Below, piece by piece: positions 1 to 12,690 of a stretch of 64,000 nt of DNA; the stretch's first letter is position 1, and each line of letters opens with the position of its first letter. The DNA is from Chamaecrista fasciculata (taxonomy: Eukaryota; Streptophyta; Magnoliopsida; Fabales; Fabaceae): assembly GCA_003254925.1 (NCBI GenBank), contig QANZ01011517.1:34847-98846 (forward strand), written 5' to 3'. The notes under the pieces are model-generated. The model was not told where the DNA came from and searched no databases. It was given only the letters and a program-made list of their open reading frames with translations. Position numbers and translations under genes: made by a program.

Positions 1-877
1 ATTTTCACTCCATTTCTGCTTTTGTGTGCCTTTTAGAGTTATCTTATTGTCTTCAGCCTCTAAGTCAACGGGCTCTCCCCTGGGAGGATCTCCTCCCCTA
101 GACTCTGGGTCGGAGGAGGTTAAAGGCTAGACCTCCTCAATCTCTAGGGCCAGTATCAGACCACTCATCTCTATCTCACCGTGGCTCATTTTTCGGTGGG
201 CTGAGACGCCCTGAAAGGTGGTTTATGGTTTAGAAGGTGAAGACGTCTTGAAATCTGGTTTATGAGGATGAAGGGTAAAGATTGAAACAATCATTTCATT
301 TACGAAAAGAAGAAGTGAAATGAATAAACCAATCATAATCATCTGGCTCTTTAAAAGGAATAAACCAATCCTAACCATCTGTTGGCCAAACCAAAATCCT
401 AGCCATCAATTTTGATCTTCTCTTTTCCTTGTCCCTGATTTACCCCTTTAAACTTTAAATTAACGTAAATTAAGGTACACACTCTTTCTCATTCCTAAAC
501 TAACTCTTCACGGTGTTTTCCCATTCCTAATTTATGAATTCACCATAGATTTCAAACATTATTAAAACTTTAAAATTGGTACCCCAAGTTTCTTGTTGGT
601 CTCTCATTATCCTTATTTGTTAGAATCCTAGTCTAGGTGAGTGTGACTTTAGATTAGAACAAGTGTTAAGAAATGGGTGTATTGTGAGAGTCTTCCACAG
701 TCCCACTAACTATTATGAAGAGTTAGAACAATTTTTTTGGCCCAAAAAGATCATTTTAAAAACACGGTAAGAAACTCAAACAAACAAAGTTGACAGAAAA
801 AAAAAACTGACAAAAAAAACAAAGAACAAAAAAAAAACAAAAAAACCAAAGAAACACAAAACCAAAAAATAGGCCAA
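1..877. other. Intergenic sequence, no gene recognised
   Basis: No convincing coding frame is present. The first ~45 bases resemble the start of intron 1 of the eL32 gene (from about 7479), which may be a piece of a paralogous copy lying left of the window. Bases 770-870 are A/C-rich low complexity that runs up to the left LTR of the copia element. Confidence 0.6.
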
Positions 878-1140
878 TGTTATAAATAGTTAGTATTTGT
901 GAACATTCACAATTGCCTTTTCATATCCCCATGTATAGAAGTTTGTAATGTCCTTTGTAATTAAGTTGATGAATATGAATTTATGAATTCATTAGGTACA
1001 TTCCCCCCTTGAGATCCTTTAGCCTATAAATAAAGGCTTTGGGAGTTGATGTAAAGTTTGGAGATAATTTGAATAATATAATTTGTCTCTCCTCCTATCT
1101 TTATCTCTTCTTTGAGTATTCATATTTCATATATTTTACA
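878..1140 (+). repeat. 5' LTR of the copia element
   Basis: 263 bp starting TGTTATAAATAG and ending TTTTACA. It contains a CCTATAAATAAAGG block that fits the LTR core promoter. It lacks 23 bp present in the 3' LTR, removed between two ATGA tetranucleotides. Confidence 0.93.
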
Positions 1141-1540
1141 ACACGTTATCAGCACGAACCTCTGCCGATTTGAGTTATAGGTATTTGAGGTATTGTTTAA
1201 ATTTTATTAAATTTATGTTTTATATATATTGTTTAATTAAAAATATAGACCACCATTGTGGGCATACCTTAACTTATTTATCTTTTATACGTGAGACTGT
1301 GATGCAAGGCTCAAAACAAATTATATATATATACACATGAGGTCAAGAATGAAATAAAAGGTGAAAAGAGAAAATTACGTGTATGCGTATCAGATTATAT
1401 AATAACCCACTTGTTTTCCTTTTCTATTTCACATGTCGTATATGCGCTAAATTTTGTATTATGTATTTATTTTAAATTTATTACATTAATCTTTTATGTT
1501 TAAGTTATATCTCCTAATAAATTTGTTGTTTCTTTACAGT

Positions 1541-2614
1541 ATGGAAAATCTCGCAAACATTGAATTTAAGGTCCTTCATATATCTGGCAAAAATTATCTT
1601 TCGTGGGCACTAGATGCTGAGATGCATTTGAATGCTATGGGTCTTGGAGAAACAATAAAAGACGGAAATGAAGCATCAAACCAAGATCGTGTCAAAGCTA
1701 TGATTTTTATACGTCATCATCTAGATGAAGGATTGAAGGTTGAATACCTCACTGTAAAAAATCCTTTTGTTTTATGGCAAAATTTGAAAGAAAGATATGA
1801 CAATTTAAAAACAGTCATCCTACCTAAAGCCCGATATGAATGGATGCAATTACGATTGCAAGATTTTAAATCTGTAAGTGAATATAATTCTGCGATGTTT
1901 AAAATCAGTTCTCAATTGAAACTATGTGGAGAAAATATTACTGATGATGATATGTTAGAGAAAACATTCTCCACCTTTCATGCTTCGAATGTGCTCCTAC
2001 AACAGCAGTATCGAGAGCAAGGATTTAAAAAATATGTTGATTTAATATCCTGTCTCCTCTTGGCTGAACAAAATAATGAACTTTTGATGAAAAATCATGA
2101 ATCTCGCCCGACCGGTTCTACCCCATTCCCAGAAGCGAATGTGGTAATATCTAATAATCATGGATATGGTCGTGGACGTGGTCGTTGCGGTGATCGTGGC
2201 CGAGGACAACATAACTTTATGCCCTATAGTATTCATGGAGATAAAAATCAACAAGACAAGAGGAAGGCACCGGAAAATAAAGATGAAAAGAGTATTCATG
2301 GAGATAAAAATCCACCAGACAAGAGGAAGGCACTAGAAAATAAGGATGAAAAGAAATCTGAAAACTTATGTTATAGATGTAGTATGAAAGGGCATTGGTT
2401 TCGTACTTGTCGTACGGCTAAACACCTTGTTGATATTTATCAAACACCTTTAACGGGAAAGAGAAATCCAGAGAAGAAAACTCTTATAGAAGCAAATTTT
2501 ATTGATCAAAATGATGATAATCTTATCAATGAGCCTCTTGAAATGAATCATTTGGATGTTGCAAACTTCCGTGGCACAGCAGAAGACAATGTCAATTTTT
2601 CTTTTGATGTTTAG
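1541..2614 (+). CDS. copia Gag polyprotein (UBN2-type) with CCHC zinc knuckle
   Basis: Structural protein of the retrotransposon particle, which packages element RNA. The open frame begins at 1496, but I prefer the Met at 1541 because the family N-terminus (MENLANIEF, then SGKNYLSW) starts there and the 15 residues before it look like leader. That gives 357 residues. The N-terminal three fifths is the UBN2/gag-capsid region (KERYDNLKTVILPKARYEW and EKTFSTFHASNVLLQQQYRE are family hallmarks). A Gly/Arg-rich stretch follows, then a CX2CX4HX4C knuckle (CYRCSMKGHWFRTC). Between them a 63-bp unit is tandemly duplicated (2228-2290, 2291-2353), giving a repeated lysine-rich 21-residue block. The frame ends separately from pol and is unbroken. 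Confidence 0.88.
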   Translation: MENLANIEFKVLHISGKNYLSWALDAEMHLNAMGLGETIKDGNEASNQDRVKAMIFIRHHLDEGLKVEYLTVKNPFVLWQNLKERYDNLKTVILPKARYEWMQLRLQDFKSVSEYNSAMFKISSQLKLCGENITDDDMLEKTFSTFHASNVLLQQQYREQGFKKYVDLISCLLLAEQNNELLMKNHESRPTGSTPFPEANVVISNNHGYGRGRGRCGDRGRGQHNFMPYSIHGDKNQQDKRKAPENKDEKSIHGDKNPPDKRKALENKDEKKSENLCYRCSMKGHWFRTCRTAKHLVDIYQTPLTGKRNPEKKTLIEANFIDQNDDNLINEPLEMNHLDVANFRGTAEDNVNFSFDV

Positions 2615-2739
2615 TTTAGAATTGCAATTATTTCTCTTTGATGTATTGTGTTTAATTTATGTTTGAAGTTATCTTAATTTATGTTGAAAGTTATTTTAAT
2701 TGATGTTTGAAGTTTATTTTATTTTATATTTTAGGTTAA

Positions 2740-5700
2740 TTCCTTTATCTTTAATTTATGTTTTCAAAGGTATGTTATCCTAGCTGATTGTGCAACATCT
2801 CATACTATACTTAAAAAATGAGAAATTTTTCTACTCATTTACTAGAATGGAGGCAAGTTTGAATATAATATAGCTCCAGAAGAACTATTGATCTTATACT
2901 ACACTTGTGTAAGTACAATTAAAATATATATTATAATGAACCAAGACTTCATTAATTTAAAGGATACGTTCGTAATTTTGTATAACCGGTTAGATCATTC
3001 CGGTTCAATAATAATGCGAACTCATATGAATACTTGTTATAGAGCCAAAGAATTCTTTTACATAATGAGTTCCTTTATGCTGCATGTTCTCTAAAAAATT
3101 GTAAGACCATCACCAGCAAAAAGTTGGGATCAGATCCCTTGAAATTCCAGAACGCGTTTATGGAAACCTTTGTGGACCCGAAGCTCCACCTTGTGGACCT
3201 GTAGATCTACTAAATCCACTTTGTTTAAATAAAATGATTGAGCTCAAATTTCAGATTACTCCATTAAGATAATTTATTTTAATAATGCTAGTGAATTTAT
3301 ATCTCAAGTTACAAAAAGATTATTATATGTCAGTTGAGATAAGTGTGATAGATCATGTTATTTATGTCCACACAGGAAAGGGTCTTATTGAATAATTAAT
3401 TATATGCCTTCTATTAATTAGTAGACTATAACTTATGATGAGAACAAAACTCCCATTGTGTTTAGGGACATATCTATTTATATGATGCAGCACTTGTACG
3501 CATTAGATTAACAATGTATCATAAGTTCTCCCCTATGCAATTGGCTTTGGGTCATAGCCGAATATTTATCATTTAAGAATTATTTGGGTGTACAATTTAT
3601 ATTGCTCTACCACGCACATCAAAATGGGCCCCAACAAAAATTGAGAATATGATTGGGTATGAATCTCACTCAATTATTAAATATCTTAACCCCCTGAAGG
3701 GAGATACGTTTATGATTTGATTTATTAATAATTATTTTAATGAAATTAATTTTTCAGCATTAGGGCGAGAAAGAAAATAGCTGGAAAAATGAATTACATG
3801 GAATGCATAGTTATTACATTAAATTGATCCTCATATAAAATAATGTGAACTTGAAGTTCAAAGAATAATTTATTTGAAGAATATTGCAAATAAGTTGCAA
3901 AATGCATCCACTGACCCATATAAATGACAAAGTCCAGCTGAAAATGCTCCAATGTATATCGAAGCCCCTGAAGGACAAAGAAATTTCATAACAAATAAAT
4001 ATATAACACGGCTGAATCGTGATCGGTTCCAAAAACAAAAATAAGAATCCTCGAAAATAAAAAAGGAGCATATGGAGAAGATGGTCTGATCGAGGAAATA
4101 TATGTTTTTAAATAATAAAGGAAGACATAATGAATGAAAAATCTCTAGAAGAGATGCAGGTACCTGAAACTAAAGAAAATAATAAGATCTCAATATGTTT
4201 ATTATTGGAAAAGTATGGAACCGATATGAAAATATTGCCGGCAACATTTTATTGCATATAATATAGTGCTACAAATTATAAAAAAATGAGGATAATGAAT
4301 AACAATTTGTCGAAGAGCATCGACATAAAAATTGGCCAAATTAGAAAAAAGGATCCAAGATGAGTTAAGCTTACTAGCGAAATTTGACAAAATTTGGGAC
4401 TTGTAGTCCGAACAATTCATAGTGTAAAGCATTAATAAGTCTTTGTGTGAATAGAAATGAGAAAATTGAGATTTTGAGACACAAAGGTAAGAAATTTATT
4501 ATGCGGAGACTAATTCTCCCGTGGTGGACGCAGTTATGTTGGAATATTTGATTAATCTGGTTATTTTTCAGAAGGTTTTGATATGCATCTAGTAAATATT
4601 GTTGCAGTGTAATTATATGGATCATTTGATTGCAGTATATATTTTTCTCAAAAGTTTAACATTAATTAATTGGAGATATATATTCTCTTGGGGTAGATGC
4701 AATCCCATTCAAATATTTTATTAGTTTGGTAGTGTATGAAAATCTTGATATGCATTTAATGATTATGATTATAGCCTATTTATATGACTCATTAGACAAT
4801 AAAATTTATGTGAATATCTCTGAAGAGTTCTAATTATAGAAAGCATGTCAGATTTCTTGTTTAATAATTTGTTTAAGGAAATAAAAAGGATCCAATTTAT
4901 CTTCATATTGTCATAAAGAGATATGAATAAGTGATTAATGATGTGAATGTTTATTAATTGAAACTCCTGAAGAGCTCAAAATATAGTAAATTATTTAAAG
5001 AATAGTTTTTGCAAGAAAGATTTTGGTAGATTAAAATATTTTCTCATCTTAAGGATTAATTAAGCATATTATAATAGTGATGTTATTATTCATGTTATAT
5101 AGAAAATATATTAAGAAATGTGTTAGATTCATTTATGATAGCTAGATCAAATATTTAAAGTGATCAGGTATATTATTATTATCAGAGGATTAATATTTTT
5201 CTGGTTCACTTGCTAGAACAAAATATAATTCTTCATTAATTAAAAGATTGAAAATTTTTTTTAAAGATAAAGATTTTTTTTATAATTTTGGCTCACCATT
5301 CCTTGGTGATGTAAATACTAGTTAATTATATGATTATCAAAGATAACGTATAAGGCACATCAAGATTGTGTTTAGTTGAGGCTATTAATTGAACACATCA
5401 AAATATGTGTATTTTGTTTTTGTTTTTTTTTTTGCAGGAAAAAGTGTCAATCGTATTATATAAAGAAGATAATATGACATGTATAGTTCAGCTAAAAGAG
5501 GGATACATCAAAGGAGATAGAACGAAATATATTTCACCAAGGAAACATGGAAATCTAACAAGTTCGACCAAGTGATAATTTTAGCAGATCTATTCATAAA
5601 GACATTGTCAATTGCAACATTTGAGAAGTTGACTTATCAAATTAGAATTCGTTGACAAAAAGATCTTCAATAATGTAATAATGAGGGGGAGATACGCGCT
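2740..5700 (+). pseudogene. Degenerate copia pol (protease, integrase, RT, RNase H remnants)
   Basis: Recognisable in scattered frames in copia order. Protease: LADCATSHTIL near 2776-2810, in place of the D-[ST]-G-type loop. Integrase pieces: MRTKLPLCLG near 3440 and KMGPNKN near 3626. A linker with repeated acidic residues lies near 4120-4200. The RNase H tail is near 5440-5530 (EDNMTCIVQLKEGYIKGDRTK). Many stops, frameshifts and apparent internal losses separate the pieces. The total is about 3 kb, shorter than an intact copia pol, so RT core segments are missing or unrecognisable. No functional enzyme can be made. Confidence 0.85.
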
Positions 5701-5811
5701 GTACTATTTTTCCCTTCGTCATGGTTTTGTCCCACTGGTTTTCCTGACAAAGTTTTTAATGAAACAGCTTGTAATGCGTATCAAAACAAATTGTGAATAT
5801 TTAAGGGGGAG

Positions 5812-6097
5812 TGTTATAAATAGTTAGTATTTGTGAACATTCACAATTGCCTTTTCATATCCCCATGTATAGAAGTTTGTAATGTCATTTTTAATTAAGT
5901 TGATGATCTTTAGTTTCTTGTGTTCATGAATATGAATTTATGAATTCATTAGGTACATTCCTCCCTTGAGATCCTTTAGCCTATAAATAAAGGCTTTGGG
6001 AGTTGATGTAAAGTTTGAAGATAATTTGAATAATATAATTTGTCTCTCCTCCTATCTTTATCTCTTCTTTGAGTATTCATATTTCATATATTTTACA
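5812..6097 (+). repeat. 3' LTR of the copia element
   Basis: 286 bp, matching the 5' LTR except for about four substitutions and an additional 23 bp (around 5908-5930). Confidence 0.93.
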
Positions 6098-6644
6098 ACC
6101 AGATTAAAAAAAAAAAAGAAATAGGCCATTAAATGGAAGTGGTGTCGAAAACCTGAATAGGTTGCAACTAGAGGCTTCAATAAAATGCAATTTGATTGTT
6201 GAAGGAGATTGGTAATAATTCTCTCCATAATTATTAGTTGCTCTTTTTCCTACGGATATAATCATCTTATATCAATGTCAAAAAATGGTGGAACACATTT
6301 GAAAAATATGATACAGTCTGTCATTAATTTATTGAAAGAAGTTAGTCAAATAATAAAATTGATCAAAATATAAAATATTGAGAATGAAATTGACTGCAAA
6401 AAATGTTGAGGACAAAATTGACAGTTGATGTAAAGTTTTGGGATGAAATTAGTAATTTTTTCTATATATAATGGGGAAGAAATAAAAAATGCTCTTAAAA
6501 ATAAAATATCATATATAATAATCAAAATTATTGATGAGCATTAATTCTCTTTCTGATTTTTTTTATGACAAAATTATCCTTTTGGCACTGATCTGACATC
6601 ATTTGTTGACTATGTCAACTGAGCCAAAAAAGAAACATGTCGAG

Positions 6645-6845
6645 AGGGATCTGGATCCTCTGAATTGTGTTGTCTGCATTTTTTGTGCATTTTAAAGAGA
6701 TCTAGGAAGATGTAGAGAGATAAAGTATGAGACCCACATATTTATTATTTTGTGGGCCTCACACTTTCTCTCTCTATCTCTTTCTATATGTCTCTAAAAT
6801 GTACAAAAAATGTAGACAATAAGAATGCAAAGGATCCACTTCCAT
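6645..6845. mobile_element. Palindromic MITE (GGATCC-ended), copy 1
   Basis: About 200 bp in which the left half (GTGGATCC-like end, GCATTTTTTGTGCATTTTA) is the reverse complement of the right half (AAAATGTACAAAAAATG...GCAAAGGATCC). The centre is TATTTATTATTTTGTGGG. A second copy is at 24465-24645. It has no coding capacity; the superfamily is not assigned. Confidence 0.65.
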
Positions 6846-7240
6846 GTCGAGAGTAACTCGTAACTCTGAAATATATAACCAACTTCACTTGTTTAACCTT
6901 AAAATGAGCGACCCACATTTTAGATTCGATTTGACCTTGTTTGCTTATGAATCTAACTAGATAGGAGAGTACTAGTAAAAAAACAACTTGTAACTTTGAA
7001 CTCATCGCTTTCAAACTTGAAATAAGAGAGATATAACTATATTCAATAGTTTTGGATCAACGCGAATCACTGAAATTTAAATATTTTGAAGATAAAATTC
7101 AAAATAAACTGTAAAACAAATATATAAAGACCTTTTTCTTTTTTCTTTTTTCTTTTGAACCAAGATTCGGCCTTTTTTTAATAAACATTTTTTTTGGAAA
7201 TTGAAAAAAAAATACTAATTAAGCAAATTTACCAAGATAG

Positions 7241-7285
7241 ACTATCAAATTCATCCGTTAAAAAAAAAAAAACTATCAAATTCAT
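7241..7285 (+). repeat. Micro-insertion CCGTT-A12 with 14-bp target duplication
   Basis: ACTATCAAATTCAT occurs at 7241-7254 and again at 7272-7285. Between them is 17 bp: CCGTT followed by twelve A. This is the signature of a target-primed retroposed insertion reduced to a stub plus tail. Similar sites are listed at 8208, 17063, 44277, 54357, 55525 and 55935. Confidence 0.7.
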
Positions 7286-7419
7286 AGCAGAAGCCCAAAG
7301 ATCAAACACATTTTTAAAAAATGGAACAATTTTATAATTTTTTTTGGATCTGAAGCCCAATCCAAAGTGATTGGCTTACTGCCCACTTATAATACTTACA
7401 GTGATTCCTTGTATTTTCA

Positions 7420-7427
7420 AAACCCTA
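7420..7427 (+). promoter_or_regulatory. telo-box AAACCCTA of the eL32 promoter
   Basis: AAACCCTA lies just upstream of a pyrimidine-rich probable start (CTCACTCACTATCCTCCTCC, 7428-7450). Telo-boxes close to the transcription start are typical of plant ribosomal protein genes, which supports the gene call downstream. Confidence 0.7.
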
Positions 7428-8090
7428 GCTCACTCACTATCCTCCTCCATTCATCTTCTTCTGGCTTCAGATCGTAAGTTTCACTCCATTTCTACTTTTG
7501 TGCGCAGATTTTTCTTATTGTATTATACTTTTGAATTTAGTCTATATGATGCTGCAACGTGAAAGCTATCTCTGTTTGAAAATCTCTCGCTTTCAACTCT
7601 CTCACTCTCTGTTTATGAATTTCAAGAGAAGCAAAACATGTGGTTTTGGAGTGTTTGGAATCTGGGAGATGCGAAAGTGTGAAATTGAACGCAACTGATT
7701 TTTTTTTTCCTAGTTGATTTTGAGAAGTAAGCATACTGATATTAATGTAAATTTCAGCCTAAAATCCAATCTGCTGTGTTATAAATGCATCTTCTCTGAA
7801 GTTATGGTTATTCTCTAAAGTATCCCTTTTATTGTCCGTGCTTCACATGATTTATGTGGTTTATCCTATTTAATTGCTAATTGCAAACCTTATTATGCCT
7901 TTGATTTTTTTTTTTTGTTCCTTTTTGTTATCTCTTCAGTCGATTCTAAATTATATTTTACATCCTGCTCATACAGCAGGATATCCATATTGGGATAACC
8001 ACTGTCCTTTGAATAATTTTCTTTTCTCATTTTTCTTTGCTTAATATATTCTTGGAGAATAACATGATTTGGTTATATAGGTGAAACAAA

Positions 8091-9868
<1,778 letters not shown>

Positions 9869-10003
9869 TTGTCAATGCTATTCAAGTTTATTTTTCTTTC
9901 TTTTTTCTTTGCATCTCTTACAATCTTGACATTTTTTTGGGACATGGTTGGACAAAATTTTGCCAGAGTGATTGTGTAATGGATTACTTTTTTTTTTTTT
10001 TTT

Positions 10004-10473
10004 NNNNNNNNNNNNNNNNNNNNNNNNNNNNNNNNNNNNNNNNNNNNNNNNNNNNNNNNNNNNNNNNNNNNNNNNNNNNNNNNNNNNNNNNNNNNNNNNN
10101 NNNNNNNNNNNNNNNNNNNNNNNNNNNNNNNNNNNNNNNNNNNNNNNNNNNNNNNNNNNNNNNNNNNNNNNNNNNNNNNNNNNNNNNNNNNNNNNNNNNN
10201 NNNNNNNNNNNNNNNNNNNNNNNNNNNNNNNNNNNNNNNNNNNNNNNNNNNNNNNNNNNNNNNNNNNNNNNNNNNNNNNNNNNNNNNNNNNNNNNNNNNN
10301 NNNNNNNNNNNNNNNNNNNNNNNNNNNNNNNNNNNNNNNNNNNNNNNNNNNNNNNNNNNNNNNNNNNNNNNNNNNNNNNNNNNNNNNNNNNNNNNNNNNN
10401 NNNNNNNNNNNNNNNNNNNNNNNNNNNNNNNNNNNNNNNNNNNNNNNNNNNNNNNNNNNNNNNNNNNNNNNNN
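10004..10473. other. Assembly gap (470 N)
   Basis: N run that starts after T19 at the 3' end of the eL32 gene and ends inside a fold-back element whose right arm follows. Any long open frames across it are artefacts of N. Confidence 1.
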
Positions 10474-10846
10474 TGTGGTTTGAAACTTGACACTTTGGTA
10501 CCCTGTGGTATTCTCCATTAACACTTTGGTACCCTTTGGAGTTATTTTGTAATTTTAACCATGATAAATTTTGCAAAAATTACATATTGACCCCAAAAAG
10601 TTTTTAAAAAATTACAAATAGGTCCCTAGATACATATTATCTAAGGACTAAAATGAAAACTTTAAAAAAATTTAGGGGTCAATATGTAATTTTTGCAAAA
10701 TTTATTATGGTTAAAATTACAAAATAGCTCCAAAGGGTACCATATTAAAGGAGAATACCACAGAGTACCAAAGTGTCAAGTTTCAAACCATAGAGTACCA
10801 AAGTGAAATAGGGTCAAACCACAGGGTACCAAAGTATAATTTACCC
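10474..10846. mobile_element. Fold-back element, left end lost in the gap
   Basis: The left arm (ACACTTTGGTACCCT, TTGCAAAAATTACATATTGACC) is the reverse complement of the right arm (GGTCAATATGTAATTTTTGC, GGTACCAAAGTGT). The centre is near 10640. The right arm runs past the end of the visible left arm (ACCACAGGGTACCAAAGTATAATTTACCC), so the missing left terminus should lie within the N run. Non-coding. Confidence 0.75.
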
Positions 10847-11479
10847 TAAATATTATATAAATTTAAAGATTTTGTTGGGAAGAGCACGGTTGCTAAATCA
10901 ACCGAACTCTATCATCACAAATAACTATTAATTGAAATATCAAAGAAAGACAAAGAAGCCATTTCTTTAGTGATTTTTATAGCACTATCTTAAGTTCAAT
11001 CACTGAAAATTTAAAGTTCAGTGGACTTACATTTGAGTTTATTGAAGAATGGTTAGTCTAGAGAGAATGTTCAAGAAGGATACATCCACTCCAAAATTTT
11101 AAATTATAACTCAATGTTGAGTGTGGCTGAAAGTGGCCTGGTGCATGGTGTGAGACATATCATAACTTTTGAAACTAATGGTGTTAAGTATTAAATGAGA
11201 TTCGCTTAAGTCGATTGTTATTTAAAGAGGGGAGAACAGATCTGCTAAATTACCAACCCACTAAAGTATGCTAAATTGGTACGTTTTGTAGCTAAAAATT
11301 TTGCGTTTTGAGATATAAAAAATTATTGTTGTGTACGGATTGTAAAATTTGAAAGCAAAACTTCATACTTCATCATACTTATCTGCATAATTTAGCAAAT
11401 CCTCTCCCTAAAGCATGAAGCGTCAGCAAGTATACCAAGATTCTAAGAATCATGTATCCTTTAAATCTCAAAGTTAGGA
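10847..11479. other. Intergenic, nothing recognised
   Basis: AT-rich sequence between the two convergent genes. No coding frame, RNA gene or repeat could be supported. Confidence 0.5.
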
Positions 11480-11645
11480 TTGTGATTATTAATACGGATC
11501 AGTTAGGCGAACATCATTTCCTTCTAATCCACGGTATATCACTTGCATAAGAAGTTGGAGATTCGAGGGTGAAGTCTTGGGATCTTCCTCCCTGGCTTGA
11601 GTCTCTCGCTCTCTCTAGAAAGAAACTTTCTAGCCAAAAAAAAAA
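11480..11645 (+). mobile_element. Probable SINE 3' portion with A-tail
   Basis: An internal GGAGATTCGAGG (B-box-like) is followed by TCTTGGGATCTTCCTCCCTG, CTCTCTCTAGAAAGAAACTT and TCTAGCC plus A10. The TCTAGCC-A(n) end resembles the TCTGGCC-A(n) stubs found elsewhere in the window. No 5' target duplication is seen, so limits are approximate. Confidence 0.4.
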
Positions 11646-11651
11646 CTAACC

Positions 11652-11837
11652 CTTTTTTTTCGGTTTTCCAAGATATCCCTCAGCACGACAGGCTAAGGAC
11701 TAATCCTCCGCGGATCGATGCTCCATTTAAGGGTCTGCCGATGGCCAATTGGTTGCTTCATACACAAGGCGGGATTCGAACCCCCGACCTTGCTTAAGCG
11801 ACCTAGTGAGCTCGACTACTAGGCCAACCAAGCTTGT
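11652..11837 (-). mobile_element. tRNA-derived SINE
   Basis: Reading the minus strand, the head has a pol III A box (TGGCCTAGTAG, complement of 11816-11826) and a B box (GGTTCGAATCC, complement of 11772-11782). A unique body follows, then an A-rich end (T8 on + at 11653-11660). Flanking direct repeats A(9-10)CTAACC(C)TTT lie at about 11636-11653 and 11843-11862, as expected for target-primed insertion. It does not fold as a functional tRNA and is not called as one. Confidence 0.85.
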
Positions 11838-12475
11838 TTAAAAAAAAAAAAAACTAACCTTTAATTGTTCATAACTAAGCCTTTTTTTTTTGTTTGCAAG
11901 AGAAAAGCACCATTTGATTGAGAAAATTTTCAAACTAAATTTTATAAAAATATTATTATACTCAATAAAATTGTACTTCCAGTTTTAAATCCAACAGAAT
12001 ATCACATGAGAATTTAAAATCAATATTTATTACTTTGAGAAGAAATTCAAATTAAATGATTAAGTTTATTTCAAGAACTTAACCACTTTGAAAAAACTAA
12101 AAATAATTTAACTTATGTGCTAATTGTAACAAAAGTTCAGGGACATTACAAGATTGTAAAACAGTAAAAGTTACTGTATATGCTCAAGTATAGTTTACTG
12201 GATAATAATGGTACAAAACTGAGTTCATAGAAGCAAGGTTCATTGAAAACTGCAGGTCAAAGAAGTTCTAAAACCCAAAGCTAAACTAAGTTATTATGCT
12301 AAGGTAAGGATACAACAGAAAAAGAACAGGACTACTTGAGTAATGTTAAGTATTTCAAAATAAAGAAATGAAATCTAATTTACCGTCCGGAAAAATAGTT
12401 AGTGAATGATAATCTTGAATCTTTCCAGTTCAATCTCATACAAAAAAGATCCATCAGCTGCATGATGATTGATCA

Positions 12476-12690
12476 CCTGCACAAAGACCACAAAAACCAT
12501 ACTGATTCAGTGCATATCAGATCACTTCACAAGTGTGCTTAATTTGCTTCATGATACAATAGTCAGATGCATAAAGATACCAATAAACAAATATGTATAT
12601 TGTATCTCAGTCCATGCACCTTCTGGCCCCTCGAAAGAAGATTTACACTTTAATCCTTGTCTCATCAAACATGGTGAAATCCCAACTTAC
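12476..12690 (-). other. Possible 3'UTR intron of the ALKBH8 gene
   Basis: On the minus strand GTAAGT begins at 12690, inside the last codons, and a pyrimidine-rich GTCTTTGTGCAG acceptor ends at 12477. Either choice gives the same C-terminus: unspliced reads TGG then TAA, spliced reads TGG then TGA. The downstream exon would begin at 12476. Confidence 0.45.

Larger units (their letters stand above)
878..6097 (+). mobile_element. Ty1/copia LTR retrotransposon, gag open, pol decayed
   Basis: Two near-identical LTRs (878-1140 and 5812-6097, both TG...CA) bracket about 4.7 kb. Just inside the 5' LTR is CGTTATCAGCACGA (from 1144), the primer-site motif common in this group of plant copia elements. 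A purine-rich tract, TTAAGGGGGAG, sits directly before the 3' LTR. The internal order is gag, protease, integrase, RT/RNase H remnants, which is the copia order. Gag is one open frame, but pol is full of stops and shifts, so the copy is non-autonomous. By eye the LTRs differ by about four substitutions plus one 23-bp indel, which suggests a fairly recent insertion. No convincing 5-bp target duplication was found. Confidence 0.93.
6098..7419. other. Intergenic, copia element to eL32 promoter
   Basis: Holds no gene. 6345-6465 is one half of a fold-back repeat whose fuller copy is at 21697-22037 (GACAAAATTGACAGT motif). 6645-6845 is a palindromic MITE. A micro-insertion with target duplication is at 7241-7285. 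The rest is AT-rich. Confidence 0.6.

Noticed and set aside
878-6097. Copia element as a still active autonomous copy
   Set aside because: The LTRs are young, but pol is broken throughout.
11597-11840. Possible tRNA gene (GGATTCGAACC box)
   Set aside because: The A and B boxes belong to a tRNA-derived SINE on the minus strand with poly-A end and target duplication; no cloverleaf closes.
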